In this document: piece by piece, positions 45,674-53,866 of the stretch | How the letters are laid out: every line of letters starts with the position of its first letter | How positions within the stretch are numbered: position 1 is the first letter of the stretch | DNA from: Acidobacteriota bacterium | Lineage (GTDB): Bacteria; Acidobacteriota; Blastocatellia; RBC074 | DNA: 64,000 nt | NCBI GenBank assembly: GCA_018268995.1 | Contig: JAFDVL010000004.1 | Location: 43,302 to 107,301, forward strand | Direction: 5' to 3' | Program-made: the position numbers and the translations under genes | Notes under the pieces: model-generated | Told to the model about the DNA's origin: nothing | Databases searched by the model: none | The model's input: only the letters and a program-made list of their open reading frames with translations

Positions 45674-46789
45674 TTACTCCACAAGACGACGCATTTGAGC
45701 GTCTAATCGAATGGACGTACGGAAGGTACCGTTCGTGCGGCTATCGAGATCAAAAAAACGAACATCACGAATTTCGACTTGTGTTGTTTGATCTTGTTGG
45801 CGCTCAGCAGAAATGGAAGGAAAACGCGCAAAACGTAAAAATGCCTGTAGCTCAGGCTCGCGCAATGCAGCAGTAATAGCCGCAGCCTCACCGCTTTCTC
45901 GCTCGTAACGTCTGACAACAGGCGAGGCCGAATAAAACAATGGCTGATCGCTAAAATAAAATGCCCTGTCAGTGGAAATGACGGTGCGCCACAACAAGGG
46001 ATTGGCTGGAATTGGCATCGCATCCGTTTTGATAACCTGCTCACCAAATTGAATGACCATCGGAGCAGCGGCTTGAATTTTTTCCAACGCTGTTTTTTGC
46101 AACCAAACTAACAGGCAAAAATAGATTAAGACAGCCCCTATCAAACCACGCATCAGGCGTTGAGTTTGCGTTACATCTAACCTGAGAAAAGTGCGCAATC
46201 CAAAAAGCAGGGAAACAAAAACAAGCCAACCTATTTTGATCGGCCAGGGCGTCCCGGCAAAAAAAATCACGGGCAGCGCCAACACAAAAAATAACAGGCT
46301 CCAACCGATAAGCCGCCTCTGCGTCGTGGCCGTCACCAGCATTAATGTTCCTCCTAAACTCGCCCACAACCAGGGATCAACTACGAAATCTATATCGCCG
46401 TAATACCACGTGTGATTCCAGGGCAGAAACGGACGCCATCCATAAGAGTTCGTGAAGTCCAGCAGCGGATGCGTGCTCATCGAAATCAGGCTCAGAAAAA
46501 AGAGCGGCCAGAATTTTGCCACTTGATGTTCAGGATGTTTGCGCTGCCACCAGTGCGATCCCACATAAACGAAGCCAGCCAACAAAGCAGCCAATAGCGG
46601 GATCGCAATGATGGCATGCGTGATGCCACGATGGTGCTCCAGATAAGTCAGCGTATTGAAGCCAATTACAATATCAATGTCAGGGAAATTAGCGCCAAGA
46701 ATGAGGGTTGTTGTGGCCAATGGCGTCCAGCGCTTGAGGCCTGTTTCAGCCAGCGCTGCGCCCACTAAGGAGTGTGTGACGTTGTCCAT
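45674..46789 (-). CDS. YdjM/DUF457-family membrane-bound metal-dependent hydrolase
   Basis: A 371-residue protein beginning MDNVTHSLVGAALAETGL, with the family motifs DIDIV, HHRGITHA and STHPLLDFTNSYG in a membrane context. These form a metal-binding site as in PAP2/YdjM-like hydrolases; the substrate is unknown. ATG 46789 is chosen because it begins the conserved NVTHS motif. The C-terminal 120 residues are soluble. Confidence 0.85.
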   Translation of the reverse strand: MDNVTHSLVGAALAETGLKRWTPLATTTLILGANFPDIDIVIGFNTLTYLEHHRGITHAIIAIPLLAALLAGFVYVGSHWWQRKHPEHQVAKFWPLFFLSLISMSTHPLLDFTNSYGWRPFLPWNHTWYYGDIDFVVDPWLWASLGGTLMLVTATTQRRLIGWSLLFFVLALPVIFFAGTPWPIKIGWLVFVSLLFGLRTFLRLDVTQTQRLMRGLIGAVLIYFCLLVWLQKTALEKIQAAAPMVIQFGEQVIKTDAMPIPANPLLWRTVISTDRAFYFSDQPLFYSASPVVRRYERESGEAAAITAALREPELQAFLRFARFPSISAERQQDQTTQVEIRDVRFFDLDSRTNGTFRTSIRLDAQMRRLVE

Positions 46790-46857
46790 CGAGGCAATAA
46801 AATAACAAACGACAGACACTCATCGAATGCCTGTCGTTGATAACTTGTCGCTCAATC

Positions 46858-47646
46858 TTACTTGATGATCGTCTTCGGACCATCAACGATGTCATCCTTC
46901 TTCACTTCCGGCAACTTGTCAACGCGCGCCGGGTCAAGCAAGGTGAGCTTGGTTAAGGCTTCTGTGTTAGCGGCTGTCGGTTTTTCGCGATTGCGGCTGG
47001 CAACATTAAAATACAAATCAGCTGCCTCCTGCGTTTTGCCCATCGCTTGATAGGATCGTGCCAGATTTAATTCAATCAAATCGGGAGGCATATCGCCCGG
47101 CGCAGCCTTCAGCTTCTGATATTCCGCTACCGCTTCGTTGTGTTTCCCTGCGGCCTCATACCGCTCGGCCAGCGTTAAGCGTGCCTGACCGCTGACTAAA
47201 GAATTTTTGTCCGCCAACTTCTTCAATGCCTCTTCGCCCTTGGCGGCATCAATTCTCAGTTGCCGTACAGCGGCATAGTAGCTGCCAATCTCGCCATATT
47301 GGGAAGGATAGTCACGCGCCAGCTTTTCAAACGCTTCAACCGCTGCGCGATTCTTTTCCTCTTCGGTCTTAAAAGCTTTTTGGCCCACCGGAAGCGAAGG
47401 GGGCAGCGGATCAGATACAACCGCCGCATCCGTTTTGAGCGCTTCCAGGAAAGCATTTCCTGCTTTCTCAGCACTCCGCTTCGTATACCATTGGTAGACA
47501 AAAACCAGTGCAATAATCGCGGCAACAGCGCCAACCGCAATCAAAATCGTATTAAGACGCGGTTTGACCCAAGCGGAAGTCTTGACGTATTGATCCATCA
47601 ACGGATCGTGTTTTAACTGCTCGGTAGAAATATGTTCTCTGGCCAA
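46858..47646 (-). CDS. YfgM/TPR-type inner-membrane protein
   Basis: A 262-residue protein with one transmembrane helix (about residues 32-54) after a cytoplasmic segment, then TPR-like helices facing the periplasm (YAAVRQLRIDAAKGEEALKKLAD; LARSYQAMGKTQEAADLYFNVA). This is the YfgM layout, an ancillary subunit linked to SecYEG and chaperones. It is the last chromosomal gene before the tRNA-Arg integration site. Confidence 0.78.
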   Translation of the reverse strand: MAREHISTEQLKHDPLMDQYVKTSAWVKPRLNTILIAVGAVAAIIALVFVYQWYTKRSAEKAGNAFLEALKTDAAVVSDPLPPSLPVGQKAFKTEEEKNRAAVEAFEKLARDYPSQYGEIGSYYAAVRQLRIDAAKGEEALKKLADKNSLVSGQARLTLAERYEAAGKHNEAVAEYQKLKAAPGDMPPDLIELNLARSYQAMGKTQEAADLYFNVASRNREKPTAANTEALTKLTLLDPARVDKLPEVKKDDIVDGPKTIIK

Positions 47647-47790
47647 CTTCGTAACTCCTTGTGTGTGTTGTTCTCAGGGCACAAAAGAAAGAGGACAACT
47701 TAGCTACTCGCTACCCGCTTGTCAAGAGAATTTCCTGAACCCCGTTGAACGCCAACCAGAAAGCCAGGAATAGATAGTTCTCCCCGTCGC

Positions 47791-47819
47791 TTGACAGGTC
47801 GTAGCTTGGATGGCAGAAT
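47791..47819 (+). promoter_or_regulatory. Promoter of the tRNA-Arg gene
   Basis: TTGACA (47791-47796) and CAGAAT (47814-47819) are 17 bases apart; the mature tRNA begins 16 bases after the -10. Nothing else is evident in the stretch 47647-47834. Confidence 0.8.
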
Positions 47820-47834
47820 GCCGATTCTTCAAAC

Positions 47835-47916
<82 letters not shown>

Positions 47917-47927
47917 ATCAATGGTTT

Positions 47928-47954
47928 AAGGGAACCCAAGCGGTTCCCTTTTAC
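47928..47954 (+). terminator. Terminator after tRNA-Arg
   Basis: AAGGGAACC (47928-47936) pairs with GGTTCCCTT (47942-47950) and is followed by TTACTT. It ends the tRNA transcript; it lies in the element, just inside attL. A comparable hairpin, GGCCAC/GTGGC then TTTTATT, lies at about 59911-59932 beyond attR, and probably was the terminator before integration. Confidence 0.75.
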
Positions 47955-47973
47955 TTCCACATTTACTTCCACA
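47951..47973 (+). repeat. Left pair of candidate integrase arm-binding sites
   Basis: TTACTTCCACA occurs at 47951-47961 and again at 47963-47973, a 12-base period. The same 11-mer with the same spacing occurs at the right end. No gene is seen from here to 48092. Confidence 0.72.
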
Positions 47974-48091
47974 ACTGCACAATCAAGGCAATATTTTCCT
48001 GCCGTAATTGCATGAACGACGGCCAAAAACTGATAGTGACGTCTGCGCTGGAACTATTGTAAAGGGGCAGGCTTAGGGTATTTCGGAATTG

Positions 48092-48556
48092 CTAGCCAAC
48101 TGATTGTTGCATCTCATTCAGTATCCAGGTTTTCTCTCTCAGCGGGATAGTCTGAGCGGCAGTGACAGCTTTGACTATATCGGCTCTGGTTACGAAATTG
48201 ATTATCCCCTTAATTCGCCTCATGTCAGCTACCAACTGCTTTTCAATATCATCATGGTTAAAATCAGTTATCGCGTCCAAACAATCTACATAGGAGTCAT
48301 GATCGAAAAAATTATAGTCAGCTTTTTGAAGAGGCACTTGGCAAGAGTGCAAATGAGGTCTTCGCAGAATGAAATCCCTAATTTCAGAATTGATAACGAG
48401 ACACAAAGGGCGAGGATTAGTTGAGGCCACTAAAAGGTATTTGTCTTTAGGTGGTGTGGTGAAGTGGCAATACAAATAAATAATGCACCCTGCTTGAAGT
48501 TGCCTTCGACAGGATGCAACCCTCTCTTCATAGAGGAATGCGTCTCCAAGCGACAT
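48092..48556 (-). CDS. Putative toxin partner of the Panacea-domain antitoxin
   Basis: A 154-residue protein 20 bases downstream of the Panacea-domain gene, in the same operon. Its first half has alternating strands (GCIIYLYCHFTTPPKDKYLLVAS, then LCLVINSEI) that recall small beta-barrel (PemK/MazF-like) toxins, followed by helices. I do not recognise a defined family. Panacea antitoxins pair with many unrelated toxins, so its position is the main evidence. Confidence 0.55.
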   Translation of the reverse strand: MSLGDAFLYEERVASCRRQLQAGCIIYLYCHFTTPPKDKYLLVASTNPRPLCLVINSEIRDFILRRPHLHSCQVPLQKADYNFFDHDSYVDCLDAITDFNHDDIEKQLVADMRRIKGIINFVTRADIVKAVTAAQTIPLREKTWILNEMQQSVG

Positions 48557-48576
48557 TTAGGTGTCTCCGGGCATAA

Positions 48577-49101
48577 CTATTTATTTCGCAGGTACTCAAT
48601 AATTGCATCACCATCGCGCAGCATACTCGCTATTTTCTCAATCGGAATTACGCTGTTTTGATCTGCTGCCTTCCACGCATCGTCATGACTCAGCTCACTC
48701 AGTTTACTGAAAGTTTCGCTACCGTACTCCGTAATTGCTTGATCTAAGCTCTCAATATCAGATTGGCTCAACAATTCCACATAAGCATCTCTTGATGGAG
48801 AAATTTGATTTCCCCTTAACGTGAAGACATCGCTTGCATGCTCTGAAAAGGAGAATGATTGTTGAGTATCGCGCACAGCCTTTATAATATCGTAAGTGCG
48901 ACTTGGTACAGGCCCATTGTCCATTGCAATGTAGTAGTCGCCACAAATGAATCGGCCATACTGTTCAAGATGGTATTTATCTGCGAAATAGAGGATTTTG
49001 CAAACGTGAAATACATCAGGGATAGGTGCGCGCCGGGCAATATAGAGAATCACCTCTACAGCTTTTTCCGCATTAAACTTGAAGGGGTAAAATTGCCCCA
49101 T
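48577..49101 (-). CDS. Panacea (SocA-like/DUF4065) domain antitoxin
   Basis: A 174-residue protein with the hallmark ILYFADKYHLEQYGRFICGDYYIAMDNGPVPSRTYD of the SocA-like domain. Such proteins (PanA) neutralise diverse toxins in PanAT systems and also occur as phage-encoded adaptor proteins. It is upstream of a 154-residue gene by 20 bases. The 230 bases to the divergent 49334 gene hold the promoters for both directions. Confidence 0.85.
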   Translation of the reverse strand: MGQFYPFKFNAEKAVEVILYIARRAPIPDVFHVCKILYFADKYHLEQYGRFICGDYYIAMDNGPVPSRTYDIIKAVRDTQQSFSFSEHASDVFTLRGNQISPSRDAYVELLSQSDIESLDQAITEYGSETFSKLSELSHDDAWKAADQNSVIPIEKIASMLRDGDAIIEYLRNK

Positions 49102-49333
49102 GCTTTCGCCCTCGCCTTAAATGAAATAACAGCCTGCATTGTTAGCTTGGGAAATACCTGTTGCATATATGAGACACAGCGGAAGTATACAGCGCCCTCA
49201 GCAGGTAAGGCAATGTTTATTGCGTCGTCTGAACTGCTGGCAAAACTGTTTTCCCTCGGTATAATGCCCTTTCAAGCAAATGAGCATTCGCTCAGTCTGT
49301 TTCCTCGCATTTGCCCCGGATAAGGACAACGTT

Positions 49334-49888
49334 ATGCCAGAGAATCTCAGCACAATCTTGCTGGCAAGCTTGGTCATTGCCATTGTCATTTTGATCTATC
49401 AATTCGCCTCTGCCAGACAGCACAAACAAACCATCGCCCAATTGCAGGGGCAAATCGAAGCACGCGCCAAACAACAATTAGAAAACTGGCGATTGCAGGA
49501 AATTGAAGCCATTCGCCAGGAACAGCGCGACATTGCGCTGCGCGAAGCCAGAGTGACGCTGGAAAGTTGGAAGGTGGAAACCGAAACCTACATCCGCAGC
49601 GACGCAATAGGCAGAAGCCATTCTGTCATTGTGGGCAAAGTCACAGAGCATTTGATTCCCTACTTGCCGCAGTTCCGCTTCAATCCCAAAGATGCGCGTT
49701 TTATGGGCAGCCCGGTTGATTTGATTGTCTTTGACGGTTTGGACGAAGGCGAATTGCGCGACATTTATTTTGTCGAAGTAAAAACAGGCGCGTCCGCCTC
49801 GCTCACGCCGCGCCAGCGACAAATCCGCGATGCGATTCTTTCCGGTCGCGTGCGTTGGATCGAACTGCGAATGGAACGCGCCAGCTAA
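49334..49888 (+). CDS. Holliday-junction-resolvase-like nuclease (PF10107 type)
   Basis: A 184-residue protein. A hydrophobic helix (about residues 7-22) and a coiled coil (about 27-75) precede a nuclease-like domain with GRSHSVIVGKVTEHLIPYLP, FMGSPVDLIVFDGL and YFVEVKTG. Asp129, Glu148 and Lys150 fit the PD-(D/E)xK pattern of Endonuc_Holl proteins. It is probably membrane-anchored. ATG 49334 has AAGGAC upstream; a longer frame from 49280 exists. It is the first of three closely spaced cargo genes. Confidence 0.8.
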   Translation: MPENLSTILLASLVIAIVILIYQFASARQHKQTIAQLQGQIEARAKQQLENWRLQEIEAIRQEQRDIALREARVTLESWKVETETYIRSDAIGRSHSVIVGKVTEHLIPYLPQFRFNPKDARFMGSPVDLIVFDGLDEGELRDIYFVEVKTGASASLTPRQRQIRDAILSGRVRWIELRMERAS

Positions 49889-49909
49889 CAAAAGCCGCAG
49901 AGCAACCCA

Positions 49910-50716
49910 ATGAATACAGAACTGATCCGCAGGCTAACGCCGGAAGAGCGGGAACTGGAAAAGAAGAAAGCGGAACTCGCCGTGCTGGAAGCGAAGCTGG
50001 CGGAGCGCGAATTAGACCTTGCCACATTGCAGGCCGAGCTACACGTTTTTGAGCAACGCTATCTGCGCATCGTGGGCAGCCGCTACGCGGAGCTTGATGA
50101 AGTCAAAGCACAAATCGCCGAAGCACGCGCGCGCCTCAATCCTGACGATGCCTATGCGCAGGAAGAAGCCGACGAAGCACGCGCACAGGCTGACGAATCC
50201 GCGCATGCAGCGGCAGGCGCAGAAGAAGCAAGCGCGGCATCCATCAAGTTCAAGCCGTCCGAAAGCCTCAAGAAGCTGTACCGCGAAGCCGCACGACAAA
50301 TTCACCCGGACTTGACGACCGATGCCGAAGAACGCCATCGCCGTCATCAAGTTATGATCGAAATTAACCGCGCGTATGAAGCAGGCGACGAAGACCGCTT
50401 ACAAGCCCTCTTGCGCGATTGGCAACGCAGCCCCGAATCCATCAAGGACAAAGGCATCGGCGCAGAACTCATCCGCCTGATTCGCAAGATTGCGCAAGTG
50501 GATGAGCGGCTGGACGCGATTGATGTCGAAATTGAAGCCGTGCAAGTTTCTGAGCTTGCGCAACTGCGAGACAAAGTTGAAACCGCCGAAGATGAAGGCC
50601 GCGACTTGTTGCAGGAAATGGCGGATGAGATCGAAGAAGAAATTGCGCGGGCGAAAATTGAAGGATACGACGTTTTTGCAAGGCTACTCCGAAAACTTGA
50701 TAGAAAGCTGAGGTGA
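49910..50716 (+). CDS. Coiled-coil protein with J domain
   Basis: A 268-residue protein. Residues 1-105 form a long charged coiled coil. A J-domain-like core follows with SLKKLYREAARQIHPDLTTDAEE; the HPD at 132-134 is the DnaK-stimulating motif. The C-terminal 75 residues are again coiled and acidic. It lacks the Gly/Phe and zinc-finger regions of DnaJ, so it is a class III J-protein and probably recruits DnaK to its partners. It lies 21 bases after the nuclease gene and five before the LRR gene. Confidence 0.82.
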   Translation: MNTELIRRLTPEERELEKKKAELAVLEAKLAERELDLATLQAELHVFEQRYLRIVGSRYAELDEVKAQIAEARARLNPDDAYAQEEADEARAQADESAHAAAGAEEASAASIKFKPSESLKKLYREAARQIHPDLTTDAEERHRRHQVMIEINRAYEAGDEDRLQALLRDWQRSPESIKDKGIGAELIRLIRKIAQVDERLDAIDVEIEAVQVSELAQLRDKVETAEDEGRDLLQEMADEIEEEIARAKIEGYDVFARLLRKLDRKLR

Positions 50717-50720
50717 TTCG

Positions 50721-51839
50721 ATGAGCGACATTGAAAAAGACAAAACCAGTTTGATCCCTTTAGCAAATCAAGGGCTGACTGCTCGATCAACAAATCTAGT
50801 TCGCCGTGGGCTTGATTCACTAAAAAGAAAGGAAGGCAGAGTAGTTCATTTTCCAGCGAGTTATTCAATAGGAAAGTACCTTCTAAGCGAATATGACGTC
50901 TGGGAGCATGATGTTGACTTTGCTAAAGAGGCGCAAGGAGATATTTTTATTCCCTTAGACATGAAACTAGGTCTTTGGATAGAATCAGATAGTAGTCTTT
51001 TGGCGCTGGCAAATCTAAACCTTGACTCGCTTGTTTTCCTCAGTTGCCGAGGAATATCCGATAATAGCCTAGTTTACCTGGAAAGTCTGACTTCGCTTGA
51101 CGAGCTTCATATTTATGGGAACAAAATCAGCAATAATGGTTTATATAATCTAAAAGACCTAACTTCGCTAAAATCGCTTTCTCTGTATGGAAATAATATC
51201 AGCGATGAAGGCTTGATTCATTTACAAAGATTGACGTCGCTTAAATCGCTTGAGCTTAGTAGTAACAAGATCAGCGATATAGGCTTAGCGCACTTAGGGG
51301 AAATGAGTTCGCTCGGTATACTTGACCTGTTTGATAATAACATCACTGCTGGCGGGCTGGTTCACTTACAAGGGTTATCTTCGCTTACCTTTTTGAATCT
51401 GAGTTGTAACAATATTTGCGGAGAAGGCTTGAGTAACCTCCAAGGATTGACATCACTCAAATATTTATCTCTGTATTGTACCAATATCATGGATGAAGAC
51501 TTAATTCATCTTCGAGGATTGAAAGCGATCACATGGCTTGACCTTTCAAACAACAATATCACCGATGAAGGCTTAGCGCACCTGCAAGGACTAGCCTCAC
51601 TCGAATCACTCAACCTCGGGCGAAATTATATTAGTGGTGAAGGCTTAGTACACCTACAAGGATTGGCTTCACTTAAAGTGCTTGATCTTTCGGATAGCAA
51701 CATTACGGATGAAGACTCGATTTATCTCCGAGCATTGACTTCGCTTAAATCGCTTTCTCTATACAAGAATAACATCAGCAATGAGGGGTTAGCTTTATTA
51801 CGAGAGTGGTTGCCTGAATGTTCTTTTTGCTTTTACTGA
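50721..51839 (+). CDS. Leucine-rich-repeat protein
   Basis: A 372-residue protein. After about 85 residues of unknown fold, eleven or so tandem 24-residue LRRs follow, of the form LxSLxxLxLxxNNISDEGLxHLQGL (bacterial LRR_6/RI-like). There is no signal peptide, so it should act in the cytoplasm as a recognition surface. It lies at the end of the nuclease/J-domain operon. Its base composition is lower in GC than the two genes before it, consistent with a modular origin. Its 3' end overlaps the convergent HTH gene by 65 bases. Confidence 0.88.
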   Translation: MSDIEKDKTSLIPLANQGLTARSTNLVRRGLDSLKRKEGRVVHFPASYSIGKYLLSEYDVWEHDVDFAKEAQGDIFIPLDMKLGLWIESDSSLLALANLNLDSLVFLSCRGISDNSLVYLESLTSLDELHIYGNKISNNGLYNLKDLTSLKSLSLYGNNISDEGLIHLQRLTSLKSLELSSNKISDIGLAHLGEMSSLGILDLFDNNITAGGLVHLQGLSSLTFLNLSCNNICGEGLSNLQGLTSLKYLSLYCTNIMDEDLIHLRGLKAITWLDLSNNNITDEGLAHLQGLASLESLNLGRNYISGEGLVHLQGLASLKVLDLSDSNITDEDSIYLRALTSLKSLSLYKNNISNEGLALLREWLPECSFCFY

Positions 51840-52137
51840 CCACATCCGAGTGATTGAAATCAAGTTTACCCTTTCTGGCGCGATGATTCTCGCCAATCCC
51901 ACCCTGAAATATTGCCGTAATATCCCGCGAAATGGTCGCAGCCGACACACCAAGAAAGCGCGCCGCTCTTGCTTTAGTTCCGTGTACCATCAGCAAGGAA
52001 TAAAGATCGGAATTCTCCACCAAAACCAAGCGGCGCATGAGGGCTTGTAGTCGCCGCTGCGCGTTATATCGCCTGCGCCCACCTGCGCGCCGATGCACGA
52101 TATGATTCGGCTGCCAAGCTGACCAATGATTGCTCAT
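51775..52137 (-). CDS. Small HTH protein (paralogue A)
   Basis: A 120-residue protein with RAGGRRRYNAQRRLQALMRRLVL followed by a helix-turn-helix (TKARAARFLGVSAATISRDITAIF). The basic motif is shared with the protein encoded at 52281. It is probably an element-encoded DNA-binding regulator. Start ATG 52137 is preferred over GTG 52158. Its last 20 codons overlap the LRR gene, so the C-terminus could be extended by chance. Confidence 0.65.
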   Translation of the reverse strand: MSNHWSAWQPNHIVHRRAGGRRRYNAQRRLQALMRRLVLVENSDLYSLLMVHGTKARAARFLGVSAATISRDITAIFQGGIGENHRARKGKLDFNHSDVVSKSKKNIQATTLVIKLTPHC

Positions 52138-52280
52138 ATTTCGTTTTGAACCTTTCACGCTTATTGGGAGAATAAATGCGATTCCCTAGCCCTGAGATTC
52201 TTCAGCGTCTTTTCTGTGGTTGAAGGCTGCTCTGCGCCTCTTCAGGAACCTCTTTAAGAGCCGCTTCAGACAAGCCGTAA

Positions 52281-52625
52281 TTACCAGCCCAAGCCCAGGC
52301 GTTTCGGCAAACGGGAAAAACTAATTGCGCAGTCAAATAAAAACGCCAGATAGCGCAAGACGTCATCCTCTGCGAGCAGCCGTTTGAAGTCACGCCCGAT
52401 TTGCATTCGACTCACGCCCAATTCATCCGCGAGCCGCGTTTGCCAGCCTCTGGGATTCTTTCTGCTGAGCAGGAATTCTTCAGCGACTTGGAGAAAGCGC
52501 CACTCCACCAGCACACGCCGATTTTCCGCCCGTCGTTGGCGCTCGGCATTGAATCTGCGCCGTCCACCTGCACGCCGGGCAACGGCTTCGGGCGCTTGAG
52601 GGAAATGCCAGTTTGTAACACGCAT
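52281..52625 (-). CDS. Small HTH protein (paralogue B)
   Basis: A 114-residue protein sharing RAGGRRRFNAERQRR with paralogue A, followed by a different helix-turn-helix (TRLADELGVSRMQIGRDFKRLL). The two share the N-terminal basic element but not the helices' detail, and are probably an old duplication. Likely a DNA-binding regulator of the element's replication or integration genes. An overlapping frame (52202-52393) continues past its stop and could be a frameshifted C-terminus. Confidence 0.65.
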   Translation of the reverse strand: MRVTNWHFPQAPEAVARRAGGRRRFNAERQRRAENRRVLVEWRFLQVAEEFLLSRKNPRGWQTRLADELGVSRMQIGRDFKRLLAEDDVLRYLAFLFDCAISFSRLPKRLGLGW

Positions 52626-52676
52626 ATAGAAATTAAAATCGTAATAAATGATTGCTGCGCCGCTTCAGTCGCCAAG

Positions 52677-53255
52677 TCAGCCCAAGCGCCAAAACCAGCG
52701 TGTATCTTCGCCGCCAAAATATCCGCCGATCTTGGTCGACTTCGCATTGATGCTCTTCTTGGCTCTCTTCAACGTAGCAATGGAGATACCGTTTTCTTTG
52801 GCTAAGGCAAAAATGTCTGCGACCCAGCGCGGTTCCTGCTGAAGAAGATCACGCAACCACTGCGCCGCAAACACACGTGGCGAGGGCTGAACCGGATCAC
52901 TATTTTCTATCGGAATGCTGCCACGCGCTGCCACTTCGTCGCTCTCAGGCTGATTCAATGTTTCAGCGGGCATCTGCGATTGCGCTTCTTCAGCTTGTAG
53001 CCGGGCGAGAAGTTGTGCGCTGGCCTTGATGGCATATTTCCCCTCAGCTATAGCATCGCCGCATCTGAGAGCTTCGTCTATGGTTGTCTGGGGGATGTGG
53101 TCAGCGTATTGCTGAAACGTCCAGTAAGTTTCTCCCGCGCGAAGCTTGTCCAATAAGCGAAGATAATCCGGCGAGAGCAATTCTTCAGTTTTTGTCGGCT
53201 CATTGCTGAGGGAACTTGGCGCACCCCAAGCGTTTTGAAAGTTCGTCCAATCCAT
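52677..53255 (-). CDS. Accessory replication protein with primase-type C-terminus
   Basis: A 192-residue protein of the replication module. The C-terminal 60 residues (WLRDLLQQEPRWVADIFALAKENGISIATLKRAKKSIN, ending GGYFGGEDTRWFWRLG) parallel the C-terminal winged-helix segment of the primase-helicase at 53755. The N-terminal part is unknown. RBS GAGG precedes ATG 53255. Confidence 0.65.
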   Translation of the reverse strand: MDWTNFQNAWGAPSSLSNEPTKTEELLSPDYLRLLDKLRAGETYWTFQQYADHIPQTTIDEALRCGDAIAEGKYAIKASAQLLARLQAEEAQSQMPAETLNQPESDEVAARGSIPIENSDPVQPSPRVFAAQWLRDLLQQEPRWVADIFALAKENGISIATLKRAKKSINAKSTKIGGYFGGEDTRWFWRLG

Positions 53256-53288
53256 GTTTGTACCTCGTTGAGTTAGGGGAAGTGATGT

Positions 53289-53672
53289 CTACCACTTCCG
53301 CAGTAATTCTTTGACTTCGGCGATTAGCGCCGTGTTCTCCATCGCATCGAACAACGCTTGATTGAGTCGTCCATTGCTGCGAACTTCCGCTTGGTTGTCA
53401 GGCGTGAGGGCAAGCGGAACCCCGCGCGCCTGGCATTCGGAGATAAAACCGTCGGGCGTGTTGACATCGTAGCGGCAAGGGCGATTTCGGATTTCCCGCC
53501 AATCGTCCTGCCCGGAAAACAGCGCCAGAAGTTCGGGTTTACGCGCCGCGATTTCCGCTTTCAGTTCGGGCGTGATCTGCGATTTGGGCGCGTCCACGAT
53601 GAGCTTTCCCTCTTTGGCCGAAAGATAAAGGTTTGAGGCCGCGAGATGCGCGACAAACTGCCGTGCGGTCAT
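53289..53672 (-). CDS. TubC-N-like docking protein in the replication module
   Basis: A 127-residue protein. Residues 1-52 (TARQFVAHLAASNLYLSAKEGKLIVD..LLALF) match the TubC N-terminal docking fold, here reused in mobile-element replication genes. The rest is unknown. ATG 53672 overlaps, as ATGA, the stop of a frame that continues the primase-helicase gene after a frameshift. Confidence 0.65.
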   Translation of the reverse strand: MTARQFVAHLAASNLYLSAKEGKLIVDAPKSQITPELKAEIAARKPELLALFSGQDDWREIRNRPCRYDVNTPDGFISECQARGVPLALTPDNQAEVRSNGRLNQALFDAMENTALIAEVKELLRKW

Positions 53673-53866
53673 AGCTCAAATACCTCTCTTTCTTCCTGAA
53701 GATGCGAAAACGACTGCTGAAGATGCGGAGAGAACGGGATTTTCGCATCTTCAGCTAAACCATTGCCATAACTGCTTTTGTCGCTGTGATTTTGCTGAAG
53801 ATGCGAAGTTTTATTTTCTTTCGCATCTTCAGTCGCCAACTCCGCATCTTCAGCGTCTTCAGGCAA
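53669..53866 (-). pseudogene. Displaced C-terminal frame of the primase-helicase
   Basis: In this frame the peptide continues GGNFGGDKGWFWALPEDAEDAEL and on to a stop whose TGA overlaps the next gene's ATG. It aligns with the end of the 192-residue paralogue (GGYFGGEDTRWFWRLG), while the annotated frame gives unrelated basic sequence. The switch falls at five G on the minus strand (53900-53904). Confidence 0.65.
53696..53853. repeat. Six copies of an 11-mer in both orientations
   Basis: CTGAAGATGCG occurs at 53696, 53717 and 53795; its complement CGCATCTTCAG occurs at 53744, 53822 and 53843. They lie at the 3' end of the primase-helicase gene. The inverted arrangement could form hairpins or bind a replication initiator, like iterons of an origin. 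Confidence 0.7.

Noticed and set aside
52202..52393. Separate 63-codon minus-strand gene
   Set aside because: It mostly overlaps paralogue B in another frame and has no start signal; at best it is a frameshifted tail.
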